DNA of 64,000 nucleotides from Arthrobacter sp. B2a2-09 (GTDB lineage: Bacteria > Actinomycetota > Actinomycetes > Actinomycetales > Micrococcaceae), in the NCBI RefSeq assembly GCF_027587375.1, contig NZ_JAMXIC010000001.1, positions 372,001 through 436,000 on the forward strand, in the 5' to 3' direction. The notes beneath the pieces were generated by a model, which worked only from the letters and a program-made list of their open reading frames with translations, was not told the origin of the DNA and did no database searches. The first letter of the stretch is position 1. The number at the start of each line of letters is the position of its first letter. Both the position numbers and the translations under genes were made by a program. Of this stretch, positions 47,168-60,885 are shown piece by piece.

Positions 47168-48115
47168 ATGGAACAAGTGGACACCAACCACTCCCCCGAA
47201 CCCGCACCAGCCTCCCCACGGGAGTTCTTCAGCAAGGCCTTGGCCTCCCGGACGAGCGCCTCGGACATCGACCTCGACGGCAGTAACGTCGCCTATTGGT
47301 GCTACGAACCGGTCAAGGCGACCGCGGCGACGCGGACCATACTCGTCATCCATGGCTTCCGCGGCGACCACCACGGCCTGCTCCGTGTAGTAGACCACCT
47401 GCCGGAAATGCGGGTCATCATGCCGGACCTTCCCGGCTTTGGCAGCTCGGAGCCTTTCGCCGGAGACCCCCACACAGTGGAACGCTATGGGAAGTTCATC
47501 ACCGGTTTCATGGCGGCCCTGGGTCTTGGACCGGACACGGTCCTCTTGGGGCACTCCTTCGGATCCATCGTTGCCAGCCACTTCGCTGCCTCGAACCCGG
47601 GCGCCATCCGTCCGCTGATCCTGGTCAATCCCATCGCCGCTCCCGCGCTCGAGGGCCCCAAAGGCCTCATGACCAAATTGGCAGTCCTGTACTACCAGGT
47701 CTCCGCCAGGCTCCCGCGCCGGCTGGGACTCGCCGTCTTGCGCAGCCGCCTGATTGTCCGCGTCATGAGCGCCGCGATGGCCAAGACGCGGGACAAGGAA
47801 CTCCGGGCCTTTGTCCACGGCCAGCACGATGCATACTTCTCCGCCTTCGCTGACCGCGCGAGCCTTCTGGAGTCCTTCCGGGCTTCGGTGTCCAGCCATG
47901 TGGCAGAAGTTGCCGGGCAGCTGGACCTCCCCGTGTTGTTGGTGGCCGGCGAGAAAGACGAGATCGCCTTGCTCCGGGACCAGCACAAGCTGTTGGAGAT
48001 GCTGCCCGACGGCGCGCTGGAAGTGATTCCCGACGTCGGGCATTTGATCCATTACGAGACACCGGCGCCGGCCGCCGCCGCCATCCGCAGCTTCCTGGAG
48101 GAACACCCCGCGTGA
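47168..48115 (+). CDS. alpha/beta hydrolase
   Basis: The 315-aa protein has the fold core VIHGFRGDHHG, nucleophile motif LLGHSFGS with Ser130, and a C-terminal GHLIHYE that supplies the His. It shares no special similarity with the tandem pair at 1038-3154 beyond the fold. The last codons overlap the start of the glycosyltransferase (GTGA at 48112), so translation is coupled. The substrate is unknown; coupling suggests a role in the same pathway as the glycosyltransferase. Confidence 0.9.
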   Translation: MEQVDTNHSPEPAPASPREFFSKALASRTSASDIDLDGSNVAYWCYEPVKATAATRTILVIHGFRGDHHGLLRVVDHLPEMRVIMPDLPGFGSSEPFAGDPHTVERYGKFITGFMAALGLGPDTVLLGHSFGSIVASHFAASNPGAIRPLILVNPIAAPALEGPKGLMTKLAVLYYQVSARLPRRLGLAVLRSRLIVRVMSAAMAKTRDKELRAFVHGQHDAYFSAFADRASLLESFRASVSSHVAEVAGQLDLPVLLVAGEKDEIALLRDQHKLLEMLPDGALEVIPDVGHLIHYETPAPAAAAIRSFLEEHPA

Positions 48116-49197
48116 AAATCGTCATTGATGCCCGCTTCACCCGCACGGACCATCATGACGGGATCAGCCGCTACGGGTCGAGCCTCATAGCGGCGACGTC
48201 CAAGATCGCGGATGTCACGATGCTCATCAGCGACAAGCGCCAGTTGGCGCTCCTCCCGGACGTCCCCTACGTTCAGATCAGCAGCCCGCTGTCCCCCCGC
48301 GAACTGTTCGTGGCGCGCGAGGTCAATAAGCTCGAGGCCGATGTTGTGGTTTGCCCCATGCAGACCATGGGAACCTGGGGCCGCAAGTACGGGCTGGTCC
48401 TGACCCTGCACGACCTCATCTACTATGAGCACCCGGCCCCTCCTGGCTTCCTTCCGGCGCCCGTGCGGCTGCTCTGGCGGCTCTACCACAAGGCTTATTG
48501 GCCGCAGCGCTTGCTTCTCAACCGGGCCGACATCGTTGCCACCATCAGCCACACCACCGAGTCACTTATGGCGAAGTTCAATTTGACCCGCCGCCCGGTC
48601 CGGATCGTGGGCAACGCACCACAGCCAGGCCAGACGCCGCGCGATCCCGCAGCCGGTGCCGAGAAGTCCCTGCTCTACATGGGCTCGTTCATGCCCTACA
48701 AAAATGTGGAGACCATGATCCAGGGAATGGCCGAATTGCCCGGATTTGCGCTGCATCTGCTGAGCAGGATCACCCCCCAGCGCCGCGCCGAGCTGGAGCC
48801 CTTGGTCCCGCCGGGTGCGCGGGTCGAGTTCCACAACGGCGTCACGGATGCCGAATACGATTCCATCCTTGCCCGGGCCACCGCACTCGTCAGTTTGTCC
48901 AGGGCGGAAGGTTACGGGCTGCCCCTGGTCGAGGCGATGGCACTTGGCACTCCCGTGATCGCCAGCGACACCCCCATTTTCCGCGAGGTCGGCGGGGATG
49001 CCGTGAGCTATGTGCACCCCGAATCGCCGAGTGAATTTGCCGCGGCAGTCAAGGCCCTTGAAGATGGGGAATTGTGGCAGGCGCGCTCACGCCGTGGTGT
49101 GGAACGCGCGGCCGACTTCAACTGGGACGAATCGGCCCGCCAACTGCTGGCCGTGGCCGAAGAGATCGTTGCGATGCGCAGCCGCAAGCGGCGCTAG
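48112..49197 (+). CDS. glycosyltransferase family 4-like
   Basis: The 361-aa GT-B enzyme has an N-terminal Rossmann domain that starts MKIVIDARFTRTDHHDGISRYG and a C-terminal donor domain with the E(x7)E motif SRAEGYGLPLVEAMALGTPVIASD. It transfers a sugar from a nucleotide donor; acceptor and linkage are unknown. It is coupled to the hydrolase upstream, and its stop overlaps the convergent priA stop by 4 bp. Confidence 0.92.
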   Translation: MKIVIDARFTRTDHHDGISRYGSSLIAATSKIADVTMLISDKRQLALLPDVPYVQISSPLSPRELFVAREVNKLEADVVVCPMQTMGTWGRKYGLVLTLHDLIYYEHPAPPGFLPAPVRLLWRLYHKAYWPQRLLLNRADIVATISHTTESLMAKFNLTRRPVRIVGNAPQPGQTPRDPAAGAEKSLLYMGSFMPYKNVETMIQGMAELPGFALHLLSRITPQRRAELEPLVPPGARVEFHNGVTDAEYDSILARATALVSLSRAEGYGLPLVEAMALGTPVIASDTPIFREVGGDAVSYVHPESPSEFAAAVKALEDGELWQARSRRGVERAADFNWDESARQLLAVAEEIVAMRSRKRR

Positions 49198-51377
49198 AGG
49201 ACGTCGACGCCGTCGAGCCGCAATTGCACCGGTCCTGACGTGCGCTTGGCCGCACTGGCAGCTTTGACTGCCCGCATGGAGCGGGTGGCAACAGCAGCTT
49301 GTGCATAGGGAATGAAGAACAGCGTCCGGACGTCCGGGTCGCCGTCCTGATCCATTGAGCGCTGGGCAGACAGAGTGAGGGAGACCGGTGCGGGACCCGC
49401 GGTGCGGAGCTGGATGCTATTGGCCAGGCTTTCGGTGAAGTGCACGACGTCGGCCCGCTTGCCCGTCACTGACGCGATCCGCACGGCGGGCGGTAACTGG
49501 AGTTCCTGCCGCAGTGCCAGTTCGCGGGAGGCGTATCCCGCAGGGTCCCAGCGCAACAGGGCACCGGTCGCGGCGGTGTCGTCTGCAGTGATGACTACGA
49601 GCCCGCCTTCATTCGCGGGCCGCACGAGGGCTGCCGCGTTGAACCATCGCCGCACGGTGTCCTCACCGGCGCGCAGGTTTTCCCTGCGCAGGAGCGAATT
49701 GCCGTCCAGGAGCAGCGCCGCCGCGTAGCCACCGTTTGCGATTGGCTCAGCGCCCACTGTCGCCACTACCAGTGCATGGGCATCTGACACCGTCGCCTTG
49801 ACCTGGTCTCCCGAAGACGTCACGACGGCCTTGCCTGGAAAAGCCCTGCCCAGTTCTTCCGCGGTCCGCAGCACACCGGCGGCCCCCCTGCGAAGGCGGC
49901 CGCCGCCGCAATGACGGCAACGCCACTCCGGGGCAGGGGTGGAGCACCAGCGGCATTGCGGCAGGGCCGATTGTCCGGCGATTGCGAGCGGGCCCTGGCA
50001 GTTGTTGCACTTGGCGGATTCGCGGCAATCCTCGCAGACAAGGGATGGGGCGTAGCCGGCCCGGGCCACCTGCACCAGGACAGGTCCGCGTTCCAGTCCC
50101 TCTTTGGCGGCCCGCCAGGCGGCGCCTGGCAAGCGTGCAATCTTTGCCAGGGGGTCGCGTTCCTGCTCGAAGCTGTCAGCTGTATTGAGCACCCGGGGCG
50201 TGCTGGCACGGACCACCGGCCGAGGAGCTTCCACTGGCACGGCCCAACCCCCTTCCACCAGTCGCTGGAGTTCGGTGCTCCGGCTATGCGCGGCCATGAG
50301 GCACGCCGCAGATTCCTGTTCCGAACGCAAGAGCAGGATTTCCCTGGTGTGGGCGTAAGGAGCGCGCTGGTCAATGTGGAGGTCGTCGCCGTCGTCCCAG
50401 CACACCACCAATCCGAGGTCCTGCACCGGGGCGTACGCCGCGGAGCGCGTGCCGACTGCCACCTTTGCGGCCCCGCTGAGGAGCCGAAGGTAGCTTCGGT
50501 ACCGAGGTGTCTGGCCGTCGTCGGCCGTCAACCGCGCGACGTCCCCTGGCGGCAGGACAGCGCGCAGCGCCGCTTCCATGCGGTCGAGGTCTCGGTAGTC
50601 GGGAACGACAACGACGGCGCCCCGCCCTGAGGAGCGGACTGCCGCCACCGCAGACGCCACAAGCTCGGGCCAGCCGGCAGTTCCAAAACCCTGCGTTGCA
50701 GTCAAGACTGCACGTGGTGAGCCACCCCCGGCCAAGTGCTGCAAGTAAGGCGCTCCGTTGGCGTAGGATGCCCACGCCGCTTGCGCCGGCGACGCGGTGC
50801 CCTGGGATCCGGTGCCCTGGGATCCGGAACGCTGGGCGGACACGCCGTGCTTGTCCGGCTTGTCCGGGGCGGCTGGCTGTTCCGGCTCGTCCAGAAGGGG
50901 ATCACCGGACAGGAGCTGCTTCTCCAGCCGCGCGACGCGTGGCGGAATGGCGGTGCGGAGGACATCGCTTAGCGTCCCGGCGTAGCGGGCCGCGACACTT
51001 GAGCTAAGCCCCAGCAACGCCGGAGTCAGTACCGGGACGGGTGAAACCACCTTGAGAAGCGGAGTCAGTGCATGCCCGGCCTCCGACGATTCCACGCGCT
51101 CCAGCACATAGCCGTTGAGTTCCTGGCCGCTGAAGCGGACTTTGACCCGGACGCCTGCAAGGGCGGTCCCCTCCAAATCGGCCGGGACGCTGTAGTCAAA
51201 AGGCCTGTCCAGATGCGGCAAGGATGATTCGATCAAGACCCGTGCTACCGGATTGCTCGCCGCGAGGGGTGGCCCTGCGGCGTCGCTCCCGCGCGAGGGG
51301 AAGCCTTGCAACAAGGACGGCTGATGTGACGGCGAAGGCAACGGCATGGCAAACGGAAACAGCGAACCATCGCTCAT
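49194..51377 (-). CDS. priA: primosomal protein N' (PriA), helicase-deficient actinobacterial form
   Basis: The 727-aa protein has the N-terminal DNA-binding domain (RVLIESSLPHLDRPFDYSVP), a zinc-binding Cys cluster (CEDCRESAKCNNC, CRWC, CRHCGGG) and the C-terminal PriA domain. The Walker A position reads TATQGFGTAGW instead of GxTGSGKT, and the DEEH box is WDDGDD, so ATP-driven unwinding is unlikely. Degenerate helicase motifs are known for actinobacterial PriA, which may only load the restart primosome. The gene is convergent with the glycosyltransferase and upstream of nothing on its strand for 100 bp. Confidence 0.93.
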   Translation of the reverse strand: MSDGSLFPFAMPLPSPSHQPSLLQGFPSRGSDAAGPPLAASNPVARVLIESSLPHLDRPFDYSVPADLEGTALAGVRVKVRFSGQELNGYVLERVESSEAGHALTPLLKVVSPVPVLTPALLGLSSSVAARYAGTLSDVLRTAIPPRVARLEKQLLSGDPLLDEPEQPAAPDKPDKHGVSAQRSGSQGTGSQGTASPAQAAWASYANGAPYLQHLAGGGSPRAVLTATQGFGTAGWPELVASAVAAVRSSGRGAVVVVPDYRDLDRMEAALRAVLPPGDVARLTADDGQTPRYRSYLRLLSGAAKVAVGTRSAAYAPVQDLGLVVCWDDGDDLHIDQRAPYAHTREILLLRSEQESAACLMAAHSRSTELQRLVEGGWAVPVEAPRPVVRASTPRVLNTADSFEQERDPLAKIARLPGAAWRAAKEGLERGPVLVQVARAGYAPSLVCEDCRESAKCNNCQGPLAIAGQSALPQCRWCSTPAPEWRCRHCGGGRLRRGAAGVLRTAEELGRAFPGKAVVTSSGDQVKATVSDAHALVVATVGAEPIANGGYAAALLLDGNSLLRRENLRAGEDTVRRWFNAAALVRPANEGGLVVITADDTAATGALLRWDPAGYASRELALRQELQLPPAVRIASVTGKRADVVHFTESLANSIQLRTAGPAPVSLTLSAQRSMDQDGDPDVRTLFFIPYAQAAVATRSMRAVKAASAAKRTSGPVQLRLDGVDVL

Positions 51378-51479
51378 GCTTCACACCTCCCTGGAGTGCC
51401 GGCTGCCTTGGGTCAATCCAAGCAGGCACCACCGACAATTCCGGCGCTAGCGGATCAGGCCCCGGCTGGAGCAGCCAAG

Positions 51480-52709
51480 TCAGGCGTTGAAGAATTCCTT
51501 CAGTTCGTCCACGCGGTCCAATCGTTCCCACGTGAAATCGGGGTCGTCGCGGCCGAAGTGGCCATGCGCCGCGGTCTTGGCGTAGATGGGGCGCTTAAGG
51601 TCGAGAGCGTCGATGATGGCGCGCGGACGGAGGTCGAAGATCTCCGCAATCGCTTCGCTGATCTTGGCCGGGTCAACAGTTTCTGTGCCGAAGGTTTCGA
51701 CGTAGGTGCCCACCGGACGCGCCTGCCCGATCGCGTAGGCGATCTGGATTTCGGCCCGCTTGGCCAACCCTGCGGCTACGACGTTCTTCGCTACCCAGCG
51801 CATCGCGTAGGCCGCCGAACGGTCCACCTTCGACGGATCCTTGCCGGAGAAGGCGCCGCCGCCGTGGCGGGCCATTCCGCCGTAAGTGTCAACGATGATC
51901 TTGCGGCCTGTCAGCCCGGCGTCGCCGACGGGACCGCCGATGACGAAGGCGCCGGCAGGGTTCAGGATATTCGCGACGTGGGAGATATCCAGGTTGGACA
52001 CAGCCAGGACGGGGTCGATCACGTGCGAGGCGAGATCGGCGCGCAAGCGATCGAGGTGGGTTCCTTCGGCGTGCTGGCTGGAAATGACCACCGTTTCAAC
52101 GGAAACCGGGCGGTCGCGGTCGTATCCGACCGTCACCTGGGTCTTGCCATCAGGGCGCAAGTAGGCCAGTTCGCCGCTCTTGCGGACTTCGGTGAGACGC
52201 TCGGAGAGCCTGTGGGCGAGCCAAATGGGCGTCGGCATGTAGGAGGGGGTCTCATCGCTCGCGTAGCCGAACATGATGCCCTGGTCACCGGCACCCTGGA
52301 GGTCGTAGTCGTCCTCCTGGCGGCCTTCGCGGGCTTCGAGCGAATTGAAGACGCCCCCGGCGATGTCGTTGGACTGCTGTCCGATGGAGACAGACACCCC
52401 GCAACGGGCACCGTCGAAACCGTTGGCTGACGAGTCGTAACCTATTCCGAGGATGGTCTCGCGGACGATCTGCGGAATTTCGACATACGCATCCGTAGTG
52501 ACTTCACCGGCTACGTGCACCAGGCCGGTGGTGGCCATGGTTTCAACAGCCACGCGCGACTCAGGGTCTGCTGCCAGGAGCGCATCGAGGATGGCGTCAC
52601 TGATCTGGTCGCAGATCTTGTCTGGGTGCCCTTCCGTAACCGACTCCGAGGTGAAGAGCCGGAGCTTGGACGGGGTGCCGTGGGATTCATGGTGCAGCGG
52701 TAAAGTCAC
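51480..52709 (-). CDS. metK: S-adenosylmethionine synthase
   Basis: The 409-aa enzyme makes SAM from methionine and ATP. The motif [10 protein letters not shown] at residues 26-35 binds ATP/Mg, and the loop [16 protein letters not shown] is the P-loop-like signature. All three alpha/beta repeats are present. It is transcribed in the same direction as priA and coaBC; the 102-bp gap to priA and the 92-bp gap to coaBC may hold promoters. No SAM riboswitch is recognisable in the 92 bp upstream. Confidence 0.97.
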   Translation of the reverse strand: MTLPLHHESHGTPSKLRLFTSESVTEGHPDKICDQISDAILDALLAADPESRVAVETMATTGLVHVAGEVTTDAYVEIPQIVRETILGIGYDSSANGFDGARCGVSVSIGQQSNDIAGGVFNSLEAREGRQEDDYDLQGAGDQGIMFGYASDETPSYMPTPIWLAHRLSERLTEVRKSGELAYLRPDGKTQVTVGYDRDRPVSVETVVISSQHAEGTHLDRLRADLASHVIDPVLAVSNLDISHVANILNPAGAFVIGGPVGDAGLTGRKIIVDTYGGMARHGGGAFSGKDPSKVDRSAAYAMRWVAKNVVAAGLAKRAEIQIAYAIGQARPVGTYVETFGTETVDPAKISEAIAEIFDLRPRAIIDALDLKRPIYAKTAAHGHFGRDDPDFTWERLDRVDELKEFFNA

Positions 52710-52801
52710 TCGACTACCTTACTCGGTTGGGGGCGGCCGGCTTCCGCCGTATGTCCCTATGCTAAGGATGGACCAGCTAAGGAATGAGCCTCACCCGTTG
52801 G

Positions 52802-54049
52802 CTAGGTGGCCGGGTGTACGCGGCTCAGTTCGGTGCCGATGCGGTCAATGACGGCGGCGGCGACGTCGGATTTGGAACCTGCCGCCGACTGCGGCGCCGC
52901 GCCATGGCCGGAGAGAATGATCACAGAATTCTGGTCCTGGCCGAACACGCGCCCGACGCCGACCTGGTTGACCACCAAAAGGTCACAGCCTTTGCGTTTG
53001 AGCTTGGCGGTGGCGTGCTCCAGGACGTTGCCGTCCTCGTCCCCGGTTTCGGCTGCAAATCCGACGATCAACTGCGTGGATGCCTCTGCGTCGCGGCGCA
53101 CCACCAGCTCATGCAGGATGTCCGGGTTCTGCACGAGGCGCACAACGGGGGCGTCGTTGCCGTTGACCTTCTTGATTTTCGTATCTGAAACGTCGGCAGG
53201 GCGGAAATCCGCGACGGCCGCGGCCATGATCACGACGTCGGAGCCGACGGCGGCTTCCAGCGCGGCATCACGGAGCTCCAAAGCGGATTCAACCTGGATC
53301 AGTTCGACGCCGGCGGGCGCCTGGACGTCCATGTGGGCAGCGAGGAACCTGACATGGGCGCCTGCGTCAAGTGCCGCGGCGGCCAGCGCGACACCCTGTT
53401 TGCCGGAAGACCTGTTCCCCAGGAATCGGACCGGATCCAGGGCTTCCCTGGTGCCGCCAGCGGAAATCGTGATGGTACGTCCGGCCAGGGGTTTGGGGCC
53501 AACGATCCGGGTTGAGGGCGCGGATGCGTCGACCAAAGCCATAGCAGCTGAGAAGATCGCCTCCGGCTCGGGCAGCCTGCCTGGCCCGGAGTCCGCGCCG
53601 GTCAGCCGGCCGACTGCGGGTTCCAAGACGGTGATGCCCCGGCTGCGCAGTGTTTCCACATTGGCCTGGGTGGCTTGGTTCTGCCACATTTCGGTGTGCA
53701 TTGCGGGAGCGAAAAGCACCGGGCCATGGGCCATGAGGAGTGTGTTGGTAAGCAGATCCCCCGCTTGGCCGGTTGCAGCCTTGGCCAGCAGGTCGGCAGT
53801 TGCCGGAGCGACCACGATGAGGTCCGCCTCATGACCGAGACGGACGTGGTTGACCTTCTCCACGTCGTCAAAGACGCTGTTGCTCACCGGATTGCCCGAG
53901 AGCGCCTCCCACGTAGCCACGCCGACAAACCGGCTGGCGGCCTCCGTGGGAATGACCGTGACATTGTGTCCGGCTTCAGTAAAAAGCCGGAGGAGCGATG
54001 CAACCTTGTAGGCTGCAATCCCTCCCCCGACTCCGAGGACTATGCGCAC
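52802..54049 (-). CDS. coaBC: bifunctional phosphopantothenoylcysteine decarboxylase / phosphopantothenate-cysteine ligase
   Basis: The 415-aa protein makes coenzyme A precursors. The N-terminal flavoprotein CoaC domain (about 1-180) has GGGIAAYKV and the PATADLL/PAMHTEMW segments. The C-terminal CoaB domain (from about 200: ITISAGGTREALDPVRFLGNRSSGKQG) binds CTP/phosphopantothenate. It lies 27 bp after rpoZ on the same strand. Confidence 0.96.
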   Translation of the reverse strand: MRIVLGVGGGIAAYKVASLLRLFTEAGHNVTVIPTEAASRFVGVATWEALSGNPVSNSVFDDVEKVNHVRLGHEADLIVVAPATADLLAKAATGQAGDLLTNTLLMAHGPVLFAPAMHTEMWQNQATQANVETLRSRGITVLEPAVGRLTGADSGPGRLPEPEAIFSAAMALVDASAPSTRIVGPKPLAGRTITISAGGTREALDPVRFLGNRSSGKQGVALAAAALDAGAHVRFLAAHMDVQAPAGVELIQVESALELRDAALEAAVGSDVVIMAAAVADFRPADVSDTKIKKVNGNDAPVVRLVQNPDILHELVVRRDAEASTQLIVGFAAETGDEDGNVLEHATAKLKRKGCDLLVVNQVGVGRVFGQDQNSVIILSGHGAAPQSAAGSKSDVAAAVIDRIGTELSRVHPAT

Positions 54050-54076
54050 GTGACCTCCGTCAACAGGCAGTCTGTT

Positions 54077-54337
54077 TTACTCTGCGGGCTCGATGGGAGT
54101 GGAAACCAGCAGGCCTTCGTTGATCTCGCGCAGGGCGATGGAAAGCGACTTCTCGTTCAGCTTCGTGTCGACCAGCGGGCCAACGTACTCGAAGAGGCCC
54201 TCGTGCAGCTGGGCGTAGTAGGCGTTGATCTGGCGCGCGCGCTTGGCGCCGAAAATCACCAGGCCGTACTTCGAATCGGCAGCAGCAAGCAGCGAATCGA
54301 TCGGCGGGTTGATGATGCCTTCAAGGTTCGTGGACAC
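54077..54337 (-). CDS. rpoZ: RNA polymerase omega subunit
   Basis: The 86-aa subunit stabilises beta-prime in RNA polymerase. [23 protein letters not shown] matches the omega core, and length is normal. The gene is in the conserved gmk-rpoZ-coaBC order. Confidence 0.96.
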   Translation of the reverse strand: MSTNLEGIINPPIDSLLAAADSKYGLVIFGAKRARQINAYYAQLHEGLFEYVGPLVDTKLNEKSLSIALREINEGLLVSTPIEPAE

Positions 54338-54376
54338 GAAATCTCCAAATTCTAGCGGGCTGACAAGTGCTAGCGC

Positions 54377-54949
54377 TTAGCGCTGGTGCGGGGTAAGCCC
54401 CATGAGTGAAACAAGCTCGTCCGCTGCCCGGCGTACGTCGTCATTGATGACGGTGTGGTCAAACTCCGGTTCAGCGGCAAGTTCCAGTTTAGCGGTTTCC
54501 AGCCGTCGCTGCTGTTCCTCCGGGGTTTCAGTGCCGCGTCCTACCAAGCGGCGGACCATTTCGTCCCAACTGGGCGGAGCGAGGAAGACGAAGTTGGCGT
54601 CCGGAACTGCCGCCTTGACTTGGCGGGCGCCCTGCAAATCGATCTCCAACAGCACGGACCTGCCTTCGGCGATGGCAGCGTCCACGGTGCTCCGCAGCGT
54701 GCCGTAGCGGTTCTTGCCGTGGACGACGGCCCACTCCAGCAACTGGCCATCGTCAACAAGCGCATCGAATTCTTCGGTGGACTTGAAGAAGTAATGGACA
54801 CCGTCCTTCTCCCCGGGCCGCGGCGCACGGGTGGTGGCTGAAACTGACAGCCAGACCTCGGGGTAATTGTCCCGGATATACGTGGATACTGTTCCCTTGC
54901 CAACGGCAGTGGGGCCTGCGAGGACGGTCAGTCCCGGATTCTTGCTCAC
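54377..54949 (-). CDS. gmk: guanylate kinase
   Basis: The 190-aa kinase converts GMP to GDP. The P-loop [10 protein letters not shown] (residues 11-20) is the actinobacterial variant of GxxGxGKS. The GMP-binding segments [13 protein letters not shown] and DGVHYFF are present. It lies between mihF and rpoZ. Confidence 0.97.
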   Translation of the reverse strand: MSKNPGLTVLAGPTAVGKGTVSTYIRDNYPEVWLSVSATTRAPRPGEKDGVHYFFKSTEEFDALVDDGQLLEWAVVHGKNRYGTLRSTVDAAIAEGRSVLLEIDLQGARQVKAAVPDANFVFLAPPSWDEMVRRLVGRGTETPEEQQRRLETAKLELAAEPEFDHTVINDDVRRAADELVSLMGLTPHQR

Positions 54950-54970
54950 ATCGTCCTTCGTGGAGAGGCT

Positions 54971-55303
54971 TTATACGCTGTATTTGTCTTCCATAAAATC
55001 TATCAGCGACCGGGACTGGTGAATTCCCAGGCCCCTAAGCCTGCGTGAAGGGGCGATTCCAATCTCCGCCATGATGGCCGCGGCCCGGACCGGGCCAACG
55101 CCCGGAACGGCCTCGATCAGCTCGGAAACACGCATGCGTGCGATAGCCTCGTCAGTCTGCGCCGACTTGATCAGCCGGGCAATACTGAGTTCACCCGTCC
55201 TGAGCTGTTCCTTCGCGAGAGCCCGTCTTGCCCGGGCTCTCGCGGCCTTTTCCAAGGCATCAGAACGTTCCTCTGGTGACAAAGCCTTTAAGGTCACTGA
55301 CAC
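54971..55303 (-). CDS. mihF: actinobacterial integration host factor mIHF
   Basis: The 110-aa nucleoid-associated protein has a helical N-terminus and an H2TH-type DNA-binding C-terminal (VSELIEAVPGVGPVRAAAIM then EIGIAPSRRLRGLG). It organises DNA and is essential in related species. The GTG at 55303 or the GTG at 55297 could start translation; GGGGG upstream is better spaced for the second. It lies 21 bp from gmk. Confidence 0.94.
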   Translation of the reverse strand: MSVTLKALSPEERSDALEKAARARARRALAKEQLRTGELSIARLIKSAQTDEAIARMRVSELIEAVPGVGPVRAAAIMAEIGIAPSRRLRGLGIHQSRSLIDFMEDKYSV

Positions 55304-55406
55304 ATCCCCCTTTGGCCGGCATCGAGTGCGCAGCGGATTGGACTGATCCCGAAGTTATCGCGTGGTCAGTACAGAGCGCAATGCATTGGACCCACCAAGA
55401 TCGGGC

Positions 55407-56295
55407 TCAGCCTTCCAGCAAGCCGTCGCGGGTGGCCTCAGTGGCGGAACGCAGTCCGGCAATCGTTGGACCAGCCGCGAGGATTCCGCGGCTCGACGTC
55501 GCCAGGACCGCCGGGAATGCTGCGCCGAAAGTGGCACGCAGATCCGCCGGTGTTGCTCCTTGCGCACCCAGCCCGGGCGCCAGGATGGGCCCGTGAACGG
55601 CTTCGAGGTCCAGTCCAAGTTCCACGAGGGCACCGCCGATCGTGGCACCCACCACGAGACCGACTGAGCCCAGGCCCAGAGGCCCCCTGCCCCCCGAACC
55701 CAGAGTGCCGGAATAGCGGCGGTTCTCCTCGGCCGCGGCCTCGGCGATCCGCCGAGCCACCGATTCCGAACCGCCAACATGCTGCACGGACTTGCCCTCG
55801 GGGTTGGACGTCAGGGCGAGCACGAAAACACCACGGCCAGACTCGGCTGCGAGGTCGAGCGCCGGACGCAGCGACTCGAAGCCGAGATACGGGCTGAGCG
55901 TCACAGAGTCTGCTGCCAAGGCGGAACCATCCCGAAGCCAGGCGTCGGCGTAAGCCGCCATCGTGGAGCCGATGTCTCCGCGTTTGGCGTCGGCGATACT
56001 CAAGACTCCGGCATCGGATGCGGCCGCAAGGGTCCGTTCCAAGACCGCCATGCCTGCGGAGCCGTGACGCTCATAGAGCGCCACCTGCGGCTTTACCGCG
56101 GCAGCGAGCGTCGCCACGGCCTCCACGACGGTGAGCGAAAAACGCTCCAGGCCGGCGACGTCGTCGTTCAATCCCCAGTCCGCCAAGAGCCCCGGGTGCG
56201 GGTCAATGCCGACGCACAAGGGACCGCGGGCGGCCATGGCGGCAGCCAGGCGGGAACCGAACGGCTCCCTTCCCGACTGCCCTGCTGCAACAGAC

Positions 56296-56303
<8 letters not shown>
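55407..56303 (-). CDS. pyrF: orotidine 5'-phosphate decarboxylase (type 2)
   Basis: The 298-aa enzyme catalyses the last step of UMP synthesis. The [19 protein letters not shown] block contains the catalytic Lys and Asp. ATG 56303 has AGG about 9 bp upstream, and an in-frame ATG three codons earlier (56312) is too close to it. It overlaps the carB stop by 8 bp, so it is coupled to the pyr operon. Confidence 0.95.
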
Positions 56304-59615
<3,312 letters not shown>

Positions 59616-59616
<1 letters not shown>

Positions 59617-60881
59617 TACTTGGTGTCCTCGTTCTTCGCGGAGTTCGATGTCTGAGTGTCGGTGGCCTGCACGGCTTCCTGGCCGTTCTTCGTGCTTTCC
59701 ATCAGGTCGATGAAGCGGTCGAAGAGGTAGGCGGCGTCGTGCGGTCCGGCTGCGGCTTCGGGGTGGTATTGAACCGAGAAGGCCGGGATGTCGAGGCAGG
59801 CAAGTCCTTCGACGACGTCGTCGTTGAGGCTCACGTGGCTGACCTCGACGCGGCCGAAGCGCTCTTCCGGAGCCATCGTGGCGCCGTTCATGGGAGCGTC
59901 GACGGCGAAGCCGTGGTTCTGCGACGTGATTTCGACTTTGCCGGTGCGGCGGTCCATCACCGGCTGGTTGATGCCGCGGTGGCCGTACTTGAGCTTGTAC
60001 GTACCGAAGCCGAGGGCGCGGCCCAGGATCTGGTTGCCGAAGCAGATTCCGAAGTACGGCATCTTCTCATCGAGTACAGAGCGAAGCAGTTTCACCTGGG
60101 CATCTGCGGTGGCGGGGTCGCCAGGGCCGTTGGACATGAAGAAGCCGTCGGGGTTGACTGCCTTGACGTCTTCGAGCGTTGCGGTCGCCGGCAGGACGTG
60201 GACGCGGACGCCGCGTTCGGCGAAGCGGACCGGGGTCATCGCCTTGATGCCAAGGTCGATCGCGGCGATGCTGAATTTCGGCTCGCCGTCCCAGCCATGG
60301 TCCGCGGGTTCGACGACGTATGCCTCGTCGATGCTCACTTCTTCGGCCAAGCGGGCGCCCTCCATGGGAGCGCTGGCCAGGACGGTGTCCAGGAGCTCCT
60401 TGTCGGTGGCCTTGGCTGCCTCGCCGGAGAAGATTCCTGCGCGCATGGTCTTGTGCTCGCGCAGGTGCCGGGTGATGGCGCGGGTGTCCACGGCCTGGAT
60501 GCCGACGATGCCCTGTTCAACGAGCTCTTCGTCAAGACTGCGCTCTGAGCGCCAGTTCGAGGGGCGTCGCGCGGCGTCGCGGACCACGTAGCCGGCCACC
60601 CAGATGCGGCGGGATTCGGCGTCTTCCTTGTTCACGCCGGTGTTCCCGATGTGCGGAGCCGTCTGGACCACCAGCTGGCGGGCGTAGGAGGGGTCCGTGA
60701 TGGTTTCCTGGTAGCCGGTCATGCCGGTGGCAAAGACCGCCTCGCCCAGGGCCACGCCCGTGGCGCCGTAGCTCCGGCCGCGGAACGTGCGGCCGTCTTC
60801 GAGGACCAGCACTGCCACGGAAGACTCTGCTGGGTTGGTATTGCCTGTCACTGTGCCTGCTACTGCATTGCTATCCGTCAC
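59616..60881 (-). CDS. carA: carbamoyl phosphate synthase small (glutaminase) subunit
   Basis: The 421-aa subunit hydrolyses glutamine to supply ammonia to CarB. The class I amidotransferase domain has the nucleophile in FGICFGNQ and the HPE diad in VQYHPEAA. N-terminal CPSase domain begins at [13 protein letters not shown] chose GTG 60881 with GGAAAG 7 bp upstream; ATG 60905 is possible but overlaps the upstream stop by 20 bp. The order is pyrC, membrane protein, carA, carB. Confidence 0.95.
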
Positions 60882-60885
60882 TTTG

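Noticed and set aside
52710..52801. SAM riboswitch before metK
   Set aside because: Only 92 bp are available and no SAM-I, SAM-II or SAM-IV core was found by eye.
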